This document shows positions 1 through 7,414 of a stretch of 64,000 nucleotides of DNA, piece after piece. The stretch's first letter is position 1, and the number at the start of each line of letters is the position of its first letter. The DNA lies in contig NZ_JAFLQZ010000001.1 of the NCBI RefSeq assembly GCF_017313265.1, positions 372,001 to 436,000 of the forward strand. Direction: 5' to 3'. Source of the DNA: Hymenobacter telluris (GTDB taxonomy: Bacteria > Bacteroidota > Bacteroidia > Cytophagales > Hymenobacteraceae). Under the pieces are notes generated by a model. It was not told the DNA's origin, made no database searches, and saw nothing but the letters and a program-made list of their open reading frames with translations. A program made the translations under genes and the position numbers.

Positions 1-593
1 AGCGGTACGCCCAGGGTAGCCGCCTGCATGTCCACGCCATCCACGAGTTGCATGAAGCGGAAATTGTTCGGGATGTTGAAGCCGCGGGTGTTGGGCACTT
101 TGAACGTGAGGCTGCTGGTGGTCATCTGCACGCCCTTCACGTTTTCCAGCGCGTCGTAGAAGCTTGGCGCGGGCGTTTCTTTGATGGCCCGGATATCCAG
201 CTTCTCAATAGCCACCGGCGACTTCAACCGGCTTTCTTCCACCCGCGAGGCCGATACCACCACCTCGTTGGTGATGATTTCGCGCGAGTCCAGCGACACG
301 GCAATGCGCCGGCTGCCGCGCGCAATTTCGATTTCGCGCTTGTCGTGGCCCAAGGCGTTGAACACCAGCACGAATGGGTATTGCAGCTTGGCTTGCAACT
401 CAAATTTGCCTTCCGCATCGGTTTGCGTGCCGATGGTGCCGCCCTTCACGCTTACGCTCACGCCGGGCAGCGGCTCGTTGGTGCTTTTCTCGCGCACCTC
501 CCCGCTGATGGCAATCAGCTCGGTTTGGGCCCGTGCCGGAGTTACCAGCGCCAAGGCAGGAACAATAGCTAAAGCAGCGTAACGTGCTTTCAT
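1..593 (-). CDS. TonB-dependent receptor, N-terminal part (cut by window start)
   Basis: I translated this frame directly from the ATG at 591-593; it stays open to base 1, giving about 197 residues. It begins with a Sec-type signal peptide (MKARYAALAIV...PARAQ). A carboxypeptidase-regulatory-like beta-sandwich follows at about residues 28-105 (GEVREKSTNEPLPGVSVSV, then TDAEGKFEL). The start of a TonB plug domain comes next (SRVEESRLKSPVAIEKLD, YDALENVKGVQ, NTRGFN). This order is typical of Bacteroidota outer-membrane TonB-dependent transporters. The substrate cannot be told from this part. It lies 224 bp downstream of cysJ on the same strand, beyond an inverted repeat, so a link to sulfur uptake is only possible. 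Confidence 0.85.
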   Translation of the reverse strand, partial: MKARYAALAIVPALALVTPARAQTELIAISGEVREKSTNEPLPGVSVSVKGGTIGTQTDAEGKFELQAKLQYPFVLVFNALGHDKREIEIARGSRRIAVSLDSREIITNEVVVSASRVEESRLKSPVAIEKLDIRAIKETPAPSFYDALENVKGVQMTTSSLTFKVPNTRGFNIPNNFRFMQLVDGVDMQAATLGVP

Positions 594-730
594 TGGAATA
601 GAGTTCTATTTATCTGGAAGGGAGAGACTTAACTCGATTGCTGGGAAGAAGTGCAGGTTTCAACCGAGGCGCAACCAAGAGGCTGTCACGTGAATGACAG
701 AAGCACAACGGCCTGTTTGGTAAGTGTGCT

Positions 731-811
731 TGTCATTCCGACCGAAGGGAGGAATCTGGGTACAGTCGTTCACCGATTTCACTCAGATTCCTCCCTTCGG
801 TCGGAATGACA
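731..811. repeat. Perfect 27-bp inverted repeat, GTCATTCCGA family
   Basis: The arms at 731-757 and 785-811 are exact reverse complements (TGTCATTCCGACCGAAGGGA..., 27 bp) around a 27-base loop. The element lies immediately 3' of the cysJ stop codon at 818-820. A degenerate copy of its right half with the same flank (CTCAGATTCCT ... GTCGGAATGACAGTT) lies at about 2810-2857 upstream of cysJ. I know repeats of this kind as common interspersed palindromes in Bacteroidota genomes. It could also act as a transcription-ending hairpin for the sulfate operon, although no U-run follows. Confidence 0.85.
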
Positions 812-817
812 GTTCTG

Positions 818-2728
818 CTAATACACGTCCTCCAGGTAGCGGCGCTGTTTTTTGAGCTGCTTGAGGTATTCAGTGGCGTACTCAGAATCCTGGCCGCTTT
901 GCTGCTGAATGATGGTGAGCAGGGCTTTGCGCACGTCGGCGGCCATGCGGGTTTTGTCGCCGCACACGTAGAAGTGGGCTCCATCTTCCAGCCACTTAAA
1001 TACCTGCGGGGCTTGCTCCAGCAAACGGTGCTGCACGTAGATTTTCTCGGCCTGGTCGCGCGAAAACGCCAAGTCCAAGCGGTGCAGGGTGCCTTGCTTG
1101 AGGTGCTGCTGCCACTCGGTTTGGTACAGGAAATCGGTGGTGAATTCGGGGTTGCCGAACACCAGCCAGTTGCGGCCCGTTGCGCCCGTTTCGGCCCGTT
1201 CCTGCACGAAGGCGCGGAATGGCGCCACGCCGGTACCCGGCCCCACCATAATAATGTCGGTAGCGGGGGTTTGCGGCAGCTTGAAGTATTCGTTGCGGTC
1301 CACCCACACCCGCGCCGTGTCGCCAATGTTCAGGTGGTCAGCCTGATACACCGAGCAGGCGCCGTGTTTCTGGCGGCCGTTGGTTTCGTAGCGCACCGCA
1401 CTAACCGTCAGGTGCACCTCATCGGGGTAAGTCGACAGGCTGCTGGCAATGGAGTAGGCCCGCGCCGGCAACGGCCGCAATACCGTGGCCAGCTGCTGCG
1501 CCGATACGTCGGCGGGAAACTGGGTGAGCAAATCCACCACGTCGCGGCCGTAGAGGAAGGCTTGCAGTTGGGGCGTGCCGGCCAAGGCCTCGTGCAGCGC
1601 TGGGTGCTGGGGCGCGAGGGCGGCGTAGCGTTCCAGCACGTCGCGGGTCAGCACCGACAGCTCCAGCCGCTCGGTCAGGGCGGTATTCAGGTCCAGCTCT
1701 TCGTCCTTGAATTGCACTGGCGTCAGAGAATCAAAGCGGCCGGCTTGCAGCACATCGGCTACCAGCTCGGGGCGGTTGTGGGGCTGCACCATCAGCGCGT
1801 CGCCGGGCTCGTAGTGCAGGCCGGAACCTTCCAGCGAGAATTCGAGGTGGTAGGTTTCCTTGGCTGAGCCGCGGCCGTTAAGCTGGATTTTCTCCAGCAG
1901 CGTGGCTTCAATCGGGGTTTCCTCGTGCTGCACTGCGGGCGTAGCCGCCGGCGCCACCCGAAACGCCGATAAATCGGCCTGGCTGCCACCATTGGAGCCC
2001 GAAGCCGCGGCTTGCGCCAGCGTAGCTCCGGTGCTCGGGCCAGTCTGCGGCGCGGCAGTTTCCGCTTCCTGCGCCAACACGTCCAGCACCCGCTCCGCCC
2101 ACTGCGCCGCCGATTCCTGGTAGGCCACGTCACAGTCCACCCGTTCGGTTAGGCGCTGGGCGCCCAAAGCGGCCAGCCGCTCATCGAACTCAATGCCGGT
2201 CTGGCAGAATTGCACGTAGCTTTTGTCGCCAAGGGCCAGCACCGAGTAGCGCAGCGCCGGGAGCTTGGGGGCCCGGGGGCCCAGCAGGAACTTGTGCAGG
2301 TCTTCGGCCGCAATAGGGGGCTCGCCTTCGCCTTGGGTGCTGGTAATTACCAACAGTTGCTGCTCCGAGGCCAGGGCACGGGTCGGGTACTCGTTCATGT
2401 CGCGCACCGTGGGTTCGAGGCCGCGCTGGCGGGCCGCCTCGGCGGTTTGCAGCGCCACTTTCTTGCTGTTGCCAGTTTGAGAACCGTAAAGAATGGTGAG
2501 GCGTGCTGGTGCCGCTGGGGTAGCAGCCGGCGTTGCGGCGGCTGGTGCCGGGGCTGCTGCTTGCTGGGTTAAAGCTGCCACGGCGCTGCCTTGCGTAGCA
2601 TCGGCGGCACGGCCGTAGAGGTAGCCGCTCAGCCACACCAATTGCTGGCTGTTCAGGTTGGAAGTCAGGTTGTTGAGCGCCTGATCATCGAGCCCCAGCG
2701 GCAGCCCAGAAGAAGAAGAAATAGACAT
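818..2728 (-). CDS. cysJ: Sulfite reductase flavoprotein alpha-subunit (CysJ-like)
   Basis: The product is a diflavin reductase that passes electrons from NADPH through FAD and FMN to the sulfite reductase hemoprotein in the cytoplasm. The first Met of the open frame (2860) lies in repeat DNA, so I place the start at 2726-2728 (MSISSSSGLPLGLDD), giving 636 residues. The FMN-binding flavodoxin domain is at about 77-220 (ILYGSQTGNS, TSTQGEGEPP), preceded by an Ala/Pro linker. The FAD motif RAYS is at 423-426, the NADPH motif GPGTG at 496-500, and the C-terminus ends YLEDVY as in CPR-type reductases. It is the last gene of the sulfate operon. The partner hemoprotein gene cysI is not in the window. 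Confidence 0.9.
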   Translation of the reverse strand: MSISSSSGLPLGLDDQALNNLTSNLNSQQLVWLSGYLYGRAADATQGSAVAALTQQAAAPAPAAATPAATPAAPARLTILYGSQTGNSKKVALQTAEAARQRGLEPTVRDMNEYPTRALASEQQLLVITSTQGEGEPPIAAEDLHKFLLGPRAPKLPALRYSVLALGDKSYVQFCQTGIEFDERLAALGAQRLTERVDCDVAYQESAAQWAERVLDVLAQEAETAAPQTGPSTGATLAQAAASGSNGGSQADLSAFRVAPAATPAVQHEETPIEATLLEKIQLNGRGSAKETYHLEFSLEGSGLHYEPGDALMVQPHNRPELVADVLQAGRFDSLTPVQFKDEELDLNTALTERLELSVLTRDVLERYAALAPQHPALHEALAGTPQLQAFLYGRDVVDLLTQFPADVSAQQLATVLRPLPARAYSIASSLSTYPDEVHLTVSAVRYETNGRQKHGACSVYQADHLNIGDTARVWVDRNEYFKLPQTPATDIIMVGPGTGVAPFRAFVQERAETGATGRNWLVFGNPEFTTDFLYQTEWQQHLKQGTLHRLDLAFSRDQAEKIYVQHRLLEQAPQVFKWLEDGAHFYVCGDKTRMAADVRKALLTIIQQQSGQDSEYATEYLKQLKKQRRYLEDVY

Positions 2729-2752
2729 CAGAAACGAAGTTGAAGCGGTGGG

Positions 2753-2857
2753 CTGCGTCGGAACTGTTGTTCCGACGCAGGAGTAATCTGGAGATTGGCA
2801 GAAGGATAACTCAGATTCCTTTCTCCACTTGATGCGTGGAATGTCGGAATGACAGTT
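2753..2857. repeat. Hairpin plus degenerate GTCATTCCGA repeat between cobA and cysJ
   Basis: Arms CTGCGTCGGAAC (2753-2764) and GTTCCGACGCAG (2769-2780) form a 12-bp perfect hairpin with a 4-base loop, just upstream of the cysJ start. Next to it, 2810-2857 resembles the right half of the 731-811 element but is interrupted. The spacer is therefore two repeat remnants. A role in translation or mRNA stability of cysJ is possible but not shown. Confidence 0.7.
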
Positions 2858-2860
2858 CAA

Positions 2861-3664
2861 CTAGGCTACTTCGGCGTAAGCGGCGGCGAAAGCCGGGAAT
2901 GATAAGCCAGGCAGCAGATCGGTTACTTCGGCCGGACTGGTAGCCAGCCGCACCACTTCGCCGATAACGATGATGGCGGGCGCGCCAATACCGGCGGCAG
3001 CGGCGCGGGCCGGCAGCTCAGCCACGGTACCGGTCACGAGCCGGGCATTGGGCAAGGTGCCGTTCTGGATAATGGCCGCCGGCGTATTGGCTTGCCCGTG
3101 CTGGCAATACAGCGCCGTAATACGCTTCAACTCGCCCAGGCCCATCAGAATAACCGTGGTGGTGCGCGTGCTGGCCGCCTCACTCACACTCCCCGACAAC
3201 TCGCCGGTGGCCGTGGTGGCAGTTATCACCCGAAACCCCTCGCTGGCCCCGCGGTGCGTAACCGGAATACCCACACTGCCCGCCGCTGCAACGGCGCTGC
3301 TAATGCCTGGGATATAATCGGTTAGGAGGCCGTGCTCTTCGGCGTAGAGCATTTCCTCCCGGCCCCGTCCAAACACGAATGGGTCGCCGCCTTTCAGGCG
3401 CACCACGTGGCCGTACTGGCGGGCGTAGTCCACAATCAGGGCGTTGATTTCGTCCTGGCTGTGGCTGCGCAAGCCGCGCCGCTTGCCCACAAATACCGTC
3501 ACGGCATCGGGGCGGGCGTGGGCGAGCAAGTCGTTGTTGGCCAGCGCATCATACAGAATGACGTCGGCCTCGCCCAATACCCGCGCGCCTTTTAGCGTCA
3601 GCAACTCCGGGTCGCCGGGGCCGGCACCTAGTACGGTAAGACGAGGGGCTTTGGAGAGTGACAT
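2861..3664 (-). CDS. cobA: Uroporphyrinogen-III C-methyltransferase (SUMT)
   Basis: The enzyme transfers two methyl groups from S-adenosylmethionine to uroporphyrinogen III, giving precorrin-2, the precursor of siroheme needed by sulfite reductase. It is a stand-alone 267-residue SUMT with the N-terminal glycine-rich motif VLGAGPGDPE (11-20) and the GDPFVFGRG SAM-binding motif. There is no fused CysG dehydrogenase/ferrochelatase domain, so that step must come from another gene. Its place between cysN and cysJ supports siroheme rather than cobalamin synthesis. The name cobA is used in the SUMT sense. Confidence 0.92.
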   Translation of the reverse strand: MSLSKAPRLTVLGAGPGDPELLTLKGARVLGEADVILYDALANNDLLAHARPDAVTVFVGKRRGLRSHSQDEINALIVDYARQYGHVVRLKGGDPFVFGRGREEMLYAEEHGLLTDYIPGISSAVAAAGSVGIPVTHRGASEGFRVITATTATGELSGSVSEAASTRTTTVILMGLGELKRITALYCQHGQANTPAAIIQNGTLPNARLVTGTVAELPARAAAAGIGAPAIIVIGEVVRLATSPAEVTDLLPGLSFPAFAAAYAEVA

Positions 3665-3669
3665 ATTTT

Positions 3670-3760
3670 AGAGCTTAGAAGTGAGATAGAAGAATTTAGA
3701 AATGCATTAGGCTATGGAAAACAGAATCTAAGTTCTAAGCTCTCCTATCTCATTTCTAAA
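3670..3760. repeat. Inverted-repeat element between cysN and cobA
   Basis: AGAGCTTAGAA (3670-3680) is the exact reverse complement of 3733-3743. CTTAGAAGTGAGATAG (3674-3689) pairs with 3745-3760 at 14 of 16 positions. The element fills the whole gap from the cysN stop (CTA at 3756-3758, inside the right arm) to within a few bases of the cobA start (3664). Its words occur in permuted order, so it is not a simple hairpin. Confidence 0.75.
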
Positions 3761-5045
3761 TAGAGAAGGCTACCGGCGGCGTAACTGGGGCGGTGAAGTA
3801 GTCGGCGTTGGCGGCGCCAATCAGGCCGGCGGCCAGCGTGTCGCCGCTTTGCTCGTCTACCAGGATGAAGGCGCCCGTCACGCGGTTTTCGTGGTAATTG
3901 TCCACGGCCAGTGGCACGGCGGTTTTGATGCGTATCCGCACGATGTCGTTGAGCTGGGCCGATTCGGCGTCGGCGCGGTCGAAGGTTTGCACGTTCACTT
4001 TGTGCAGAATGGTGGGCACGGCGGCTTTCACCACTGCTGAATGGTGCTGCAACAGCAGCTTGCGGCCGGGCAGCAGGGGCTGCTCGCTCATCCAGCACAC
4101 CGTGGCTTCCAGCTCGCGTGTGAGCGTCGGCACGTGGCTCACGGGGATAATGGAGTCGCCGCGGCTGATGTCCACGTCGTCGGTGAGGCGCAGCACCACG
4201 GCCTGCGGAGCCACGGCCGATTCCACTTCCTGCTGGTTGACTTCAATAGCTTCAATCACCGATTCCAGCCCCGACGGCAGCACCTTCACCCGGTCGCCGC
4301 GGCGGTACTGCCCGCTCTGGATTTGGCCGGCGTAGCCGCGGTAATCAGGCAGCGCATCGGTCTGAGGGCGAATCACATACTGCACCTGGAAGCGAGGTTC
4401 GGCATTGGCGGCTTCCACGGCGGCCGGTACGCTTTCCAGGTGTTCCAGCAAGCTCGGGCCGGTGTACCAGGCAATGCGGTTGGATCGGCTTACCACGTTG
4501 TCGCCGTGCAGGGCGCTGAGCGGAATGGCGGTAGCGGTGGGCAGCTGGAAGTGGTCGGTGAGGGCAGCGTAGTCAGCGGCAATCTGGTTGAAGATGTTCT
4601 CGTCGAAGCCCACCAGATCCAGCTTGTTCACAGCCAGCACAAAGTGGCGGATGCCCAGCAGCGCGGCAATCAGCGTGTGGCGGCGGGTTTGCTCAATCAC
4701 GCCCTGGCGCGCATCCACCAGCACAATGGCTAAATCGGCGTTGCTGGCCCCGGTTACCATGTTGCGGGTGTATTGCACGTGGCCCGGCGCATCGGTAATG
4801 ATGAATTTGCGGCGCGGCGTGGTGAAGTATTTGTAGGCAACATCAATGGTGATGCCCTGCTCACGCTCGGCCCGCAAGCCGTCAGTCAGCAACGCCAAAT
4901 CCACGGCGCCGTGCACCGTCGGGCGGTTTTCCAGGGCCGCCAGCACGTCCAGCGACACCGAATCAGAGTCGTACAGCAGGCGGCCAATCAACGTGCTTTT
5001 GCCGTCATCAACGCTGCCGCAGGTGATAAAACGAAGTAAGTCCAT
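3756..5045 (-). CDS. cysN: Sulfate adenylyltransferase subunit 1, GTPase (CysN)
   Basis: This is the GTPase subunit of ATP sulfurylase. With CysD it makes adenylyl sulfate (APS) from sulfate and ATP. The 429-residue protein has an EF-Tu-like G domain: P-loop GSVDDGKS (10-17), switch GITI (64-67), DAPGH (85-89) and NKLD (140-143), followed by beta-barrel domains. It stops at the usual CysN length and lacks the CysC (APS kinase) domain fused in many homologues. That fits direct reduction of APS by the CysH upstream. Its stop codon lies in the arm of the 3670-3760 repeat. Confidence 0.95.
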   Translation of the reverse strand: MDLLRFITCGSVDDGKSTLIGRLLYDSDSVSLDVLAALENRPTVHGAVDLALLTDGLRAEREQGITIDVAYKYFTTPRRKFIITDAPGHVQYTRNMVTGASNADLAIVLVDARQGVIEQTRRHTLIAALLGIRHFVLAVNKLDLVGFDENIFNQIAADYAALTDHFQLPTATAIPLSALHGDNVVSRSNRIAWYTGPSLLEHLESVPAAVEAANAEPRFQVQYVIRPQTDALPDYRGYAGQIQSGQYRRGDRVKVLPSGLESVIEAIEVNQQEVESAVAPQAVVLRLTDDVDISRGDSIIPVSHVPTLTRELEATVCWMSEQPLLPGRKLLLQHHSAVVKAAVPTILHKVNVQTFDRADAESAQLNDIVRIRIKTAVPLAVDNYHENRVTGAFILVDEQSGDTLAAGLIGAANADYFTAPVTPPVAFSI

Positions 5046-5046
5046 G

Positions 5047-5188
5047 AGGTGAAATTGTGAAGTGGTGAGATGGTGAGTTTAAGGTTCACGTGAGATGCTG
5101 AATGCTGGGGTTGGCGTTTCAAATGCGCTATTCGCGCCAAGGAAACCTCTAACTCACCAGTTCACCATCTCACTATTTCACCACTTAG
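5047..5188. repeat. Inverted-repeat element between cysD and cysN (GTGAAATGGTGAG family)
   Basis: The left arm at about 5047-5080 (GGTGAAATTGTGAAGTGGTG...) and right arm at about 5151-5186 (...CATCTCACTATTTCACCACT) are imperfect reverse complements around a 70-base loop. The left arm starts one base upstream of the cysN ATG and the right arm ends at the cysD stop codon (5185-5187). A second member of the same sequence family is at 9229-9352. Confidence 0.8.
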
Positions 5189-6096
5189 AAATAGCCATTG
5201 CGTTTGCGGTCTTCCATGCCGGCTTCTGAGATGTTGTCGTCGAGGCGGGTGGCGCCCCGCTCGCTCACTTTGGCCAGCAGCAGGTCCTGGATGATGTCTT
5301 CCACGGTGCTGGCGTCGCTTTCCACGGCGGCCGTGCAGGTGGAGTCGCCTACGGTGCGGTAGCGCACCTGCCGGGTCACTATTTCATCTTCCTCATCGAG
5401 CTGCAAGTGCTCGGAAAGCCCCAGCAACTGGCCGCTGGGCAGCACCACGCAGGTGCGCTCGTGGCCGAAGTAGATGTCGGGCAGCTGGATGTTTTCGCGC
5501 TGGATGTAGCGCCACACGTCCAGCTCGGTCCAGTTGGAAATGGGGAACACGCGCACGTTTTCGCCTTTTTGAATGCGGCCGTTGTACACGTTCCACAGCT
5601 CGGGGCGCTGGCGCTTGGGGTCCCACTGGCCGAACTCGTCGCGCACCGAAAAGATGCGCTCCTTGGCGCGGGCCTTCTCCTCGTCGCGGCGGGCTCCACC
5701 AATACACGCGTCAAACTCGAATTCCTCGATTACCTCCAGCAAAGTGTAGGTCTGGAGCGGGTTACGGCTCGGGAATTTGCCGCCCGGCTCCCGCAGGCGC
5801 TGCCGCTTGATGGTATCCACCACGCTGCGCACGATCAGTTTTTCGCCCAGCTCAGCCGCCAGCTGGTCGCGGTAGGCCAGCACTTCCGGGAAGTTGTGGC
5901 CGGTATCTACGTGCACCAGCGGGAACGGGAAGCGGCCGGGCCGAAACGCTTTTTCTGCCAACCGGGTCAGCACAATGGAATCTTTGCCGCCCGAAAACAG
6001 CAGCGCAGGCCGTTCAAACTGCCCGGCTACTTCGCGCAGAATATGAATGGCTTCGGCTTCCAGTCGGTCGAGGTAATCGAATTTTGGGGTGCTCAT
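5185..6096 (-). CDS. cysD: Sulfate adenylyltransferase subunit 2 (CysD)
   Basis: This is the catalytic subunit of the two-part ATP sulfurylase, an adenine-nucleotide alpha hydrolase of the PP-loop type, 303 residues. The PP-loop SGGKDS is at 35-40. Family-typical blocks follow (VHVDTGHNFPEV, GGARRDEEKARAKER, FPISNWTELDVW), and the C-terminus reads DRKRNGYF as in CysD proteins. It lies between cysH and cysN on the minus strand, so the set H-D-N-cobA-J forms a complete route except for cysI. The gap to cysH is almost entirely a palindromic element. Confidence 0.96.
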   Translation of the reverse strand: MSTPKFDYLDRLEAEAIHILREVAGQFERPALLFSGGKDSIVLTRLAEKAFRPGRFPFPLVHVDTGHNFPEVLAYRDQLAAELGEKLIVRSVVDTIKRQRLREPGGKFPSRNPLQTYTLLEVIEEFEFDACIGGARRDEEKARAKERIFSVRDEFGQWDPKRQRPELWNVYNGRIQKGENVRVFPISNWTELDVWRYIQRENIQLPDIYFGHERTCVVLPSGQLLGLSEHLQLDEEDEIVTRQVRYRTVGDSTCTAAVESDASTVEDIIQDLLLAKVSERGATRLDDNISEAGMEDRKRNGYF

Positions 6097-6130
6097 ATTG
6101 ATCTGAATGTCAGTTCGATGTTGGGGCGGG

Positions 6131-6227
6131 TGTAGAGACGCGTATTCGCGTCTGGGCGCGTGCTGATGTTGTTTGGTCGGCGCGGTTTCGGTCGTTCTGG
6201 CGGGAGGCGCGAATACGCGTCTCTACA
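6131..6227. repeat. 97-bp palindromic element, TGTAGAGACGCG family, copy 1
   Basis: The ends TGTAGAGACGCG (6131-6142) and CGCGTCTCTACA (6216-6227) are perfect terminal inverted repeats. Each end also carries its own small hairpin (AGACGCG-TATT-CGCGTCT on the left). The middle shares TGCTGATGTTGTT and a GTCGTTC block with the second copy at 62892-62991, so the two are one homologous family. The right end supplies the TAG stop codon of cysH (6223-6225). There is no coding capacity. Confidence 0.88.
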
Positions 6228-6996
6228 GCGTGCCAACCGGCTCTACCACCGGGTCGGGACCGTCGTGGCGGGCGGTGGAATGCAGGCCGCACTCCTTGGC
6301 CGACAGGTCTTCCCACCACCAGCGGCCGGCCCGGAAATCCTCGCCGGGCTTGATGGCGCGGGTGCAGGGGGCGCACCCGATGCTCACGAAGCCTTGCTGG
6401 TGCAGCGGGTTCACCGGAATGCCGTTGGCCTGGGCAAACTCCACGGCCTGTTCCCAGGTCCAGTCGAAGAGGGGGTGAATCTTGGTGAGGTGGTGGGCCG
6501 CATCCCATTCCACGGGGTCCATGGTTTGGCGGTTCTGCGACTGTTCGGCCCGGATGCCGGTCACCCAAGCGTCCTGGCCGGCCAGGGCGCGGTTCAGGGG
6601 TTCCACTTTGCGGATGTAGCAGCACTCCTTGCGGTTGTCGATGCTTTCGTAGAAGCTGTTGGGGCCTTTGGCGCGCATCAACTCTTCCACGCTTTCCCGC
6701 TGCGGATGGAATACCTCAATCAACTGCCCGTACTTGAGCAGCGTCTTGTTCCAGGTGGAGTAAGTTTCCTGGAAGTTGCGGCCGGTATCGAGGGTGAACA
6801 CCTTGATGGGCAGTTCGTGCTCGAAAATCAAGTGGCTGATAATCTGGTCTTCCAAGCCGAAAGAAGTGGAAAACACGGCTTTTCCGGGGAAGTGGGTAGC
6901 TACGAGGCGCAACCGCTCCAAAGCGGAAACGGCTGGTAGCTGAAGGCGCAGGGCGTCCAGATTGGGGACGGCCGGGGCGGCAGAAACTGCGGACAT
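6223..6996 (-). CDS. cysH: Assimilatory adenylyl-sulfate (APS) reductase, CysH family
   Basis: The enzyme reduces APS to sulfite and AMP with thioredoxin or a similar donor. I start at the ATG 6994-6996 (MSAVSAAPAV), 257 residues; upstream codons in the same frame have no family likeness. The PP-loop region is STSFGLEDQ (43-51) and the C-terminal catalytic motif ECGLH holds Cys236. Cys125-Cys126 and Cys208-x-x-Cys211 form the four-Cys set that binds [4Fe-4S] in APS-reducing enzymes. The substrate is therefore probably APS rather than PAPS, matching the lack of cysC. It is the first gene of the operon, under the SAM riboswitch. The stop codon is supplied by a repeat element. Confidence 0.93.
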   Translation of the reverse strand: MSAVSAAPAVPNLDALRLQLPAVSALERLRLVATHFPGKAVFSTSFGLEDQIISHLIFEHELPIKVFTLDTGRNFQETYSTWNKTLLKYGQLIEVFHPQRESVEELMRAKGPNSFYESIDNRKECCYIRKVEPLNRALAGQDAWVTGIRAEQSQNRQTMDPVEWDAAHHLTKIHPLFDWTWEQAVEFAQANGIPVNPLHQQGFVSIGCAPCTRAIKPGEDFRAGRWWWEDLSAKECGLHSTARHDGPDPVVEPVGTL

Positions 6997-7316
6997 AGGC
7001 GAGAGAGGGAGACGCTGCCGCGTAGGCAACATCGGGCCGAAGGATAGCCCCGTTGGCGTGGCGCAACAGCGCGAGAAACCAGCCGTGGGCGAAAATCGGG
7101 ACGTGCGGAAATGCCGTAGGGCTATGCGTAACAACGCATCAGCAAGCTGAACTCAGCGCACGAACCAGGAAAAAAGGGGAGTAGCGTAACCTCTAGCAAC
7201 AGCACCCAAAAGCCACGGTCATACAGACGGGGCTAGCCATGCCACAACACCCATGCTGTACAGCAGAAAGGGTAGCGGAATTGGCGGCGGTGATGGTGAA
7301 GAGTTTCACGGTGCTG
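6997..7316 (-). other. Long 5' leader between SAM riboswitch and cysH
   Basis: About 320 bases of transcribed leader separate the aptamer from the cysH start. CAACAGCACC (minus strand, 7310-7319) is complementary to GGTGCTGTTG (7197-7206). The first copy overlaps the 3' strand of aptamer helix P1 by three bases, so the two could be mutually exclusive. A run of six U (minus strand, about 7171-7176) follows roughly 20 bases after the second copy. A possible 11-codon reading frame lies at 7219-7254. The expression platform is inferred, not demonstrated. Confidence 0.45.
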
Positions 7317-7414
7317 TTGTTTTTATATGGTCAGGACTTGGCACCGTTTCGGATTATCCGAGGGTTGCCGGCGCTTCGTCGAGCCTGTCTCTCCACGCCT
7401 CTGTATAAAAACAA
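7317..7414 (-). ncRNA. SAM-I (S-box) riboswitch aptamer
   Basis: Read on the minus strand, the segment has the S-box core in order: ACAGAGGCGTGGAGAGACAG, then CGACGAAGC-GCCGGCAACC, a small hairpin TCGG-ATAA-TCCGA, and CGGTGCCAAGTCCTG. It is closed by a perfect 10-bp P1 helix, TTGTTTTTAT (7405-7414) with ATAAAAACAA (7317-7326). The match to the S-box consensus (GAUGAAGCCCGGCAACC, GGUGCUAAUUCC) is close. It should bind S-adenosylmethionine and lower expression of the sulfate reduction operon when methionine/SAM is plentiful. The transcript would start about 20-25 bases upstream. Confidence 0.92.

Noticed and set aside
6131..6227. CRISPR repeat or attachment-site interpretation of the palindromic elements
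   Set aside because: No regular spacing, no array of spacers, no integrase or cas gene nearby.
7219..7254. 11-codon leader peptide frame on the minus strand between riboswitch and cysH
   Set aside because: It is too short to judge and shows no Cys or Met enrichment that would suggest an attenuator; kept only as a remark in the leader entry.
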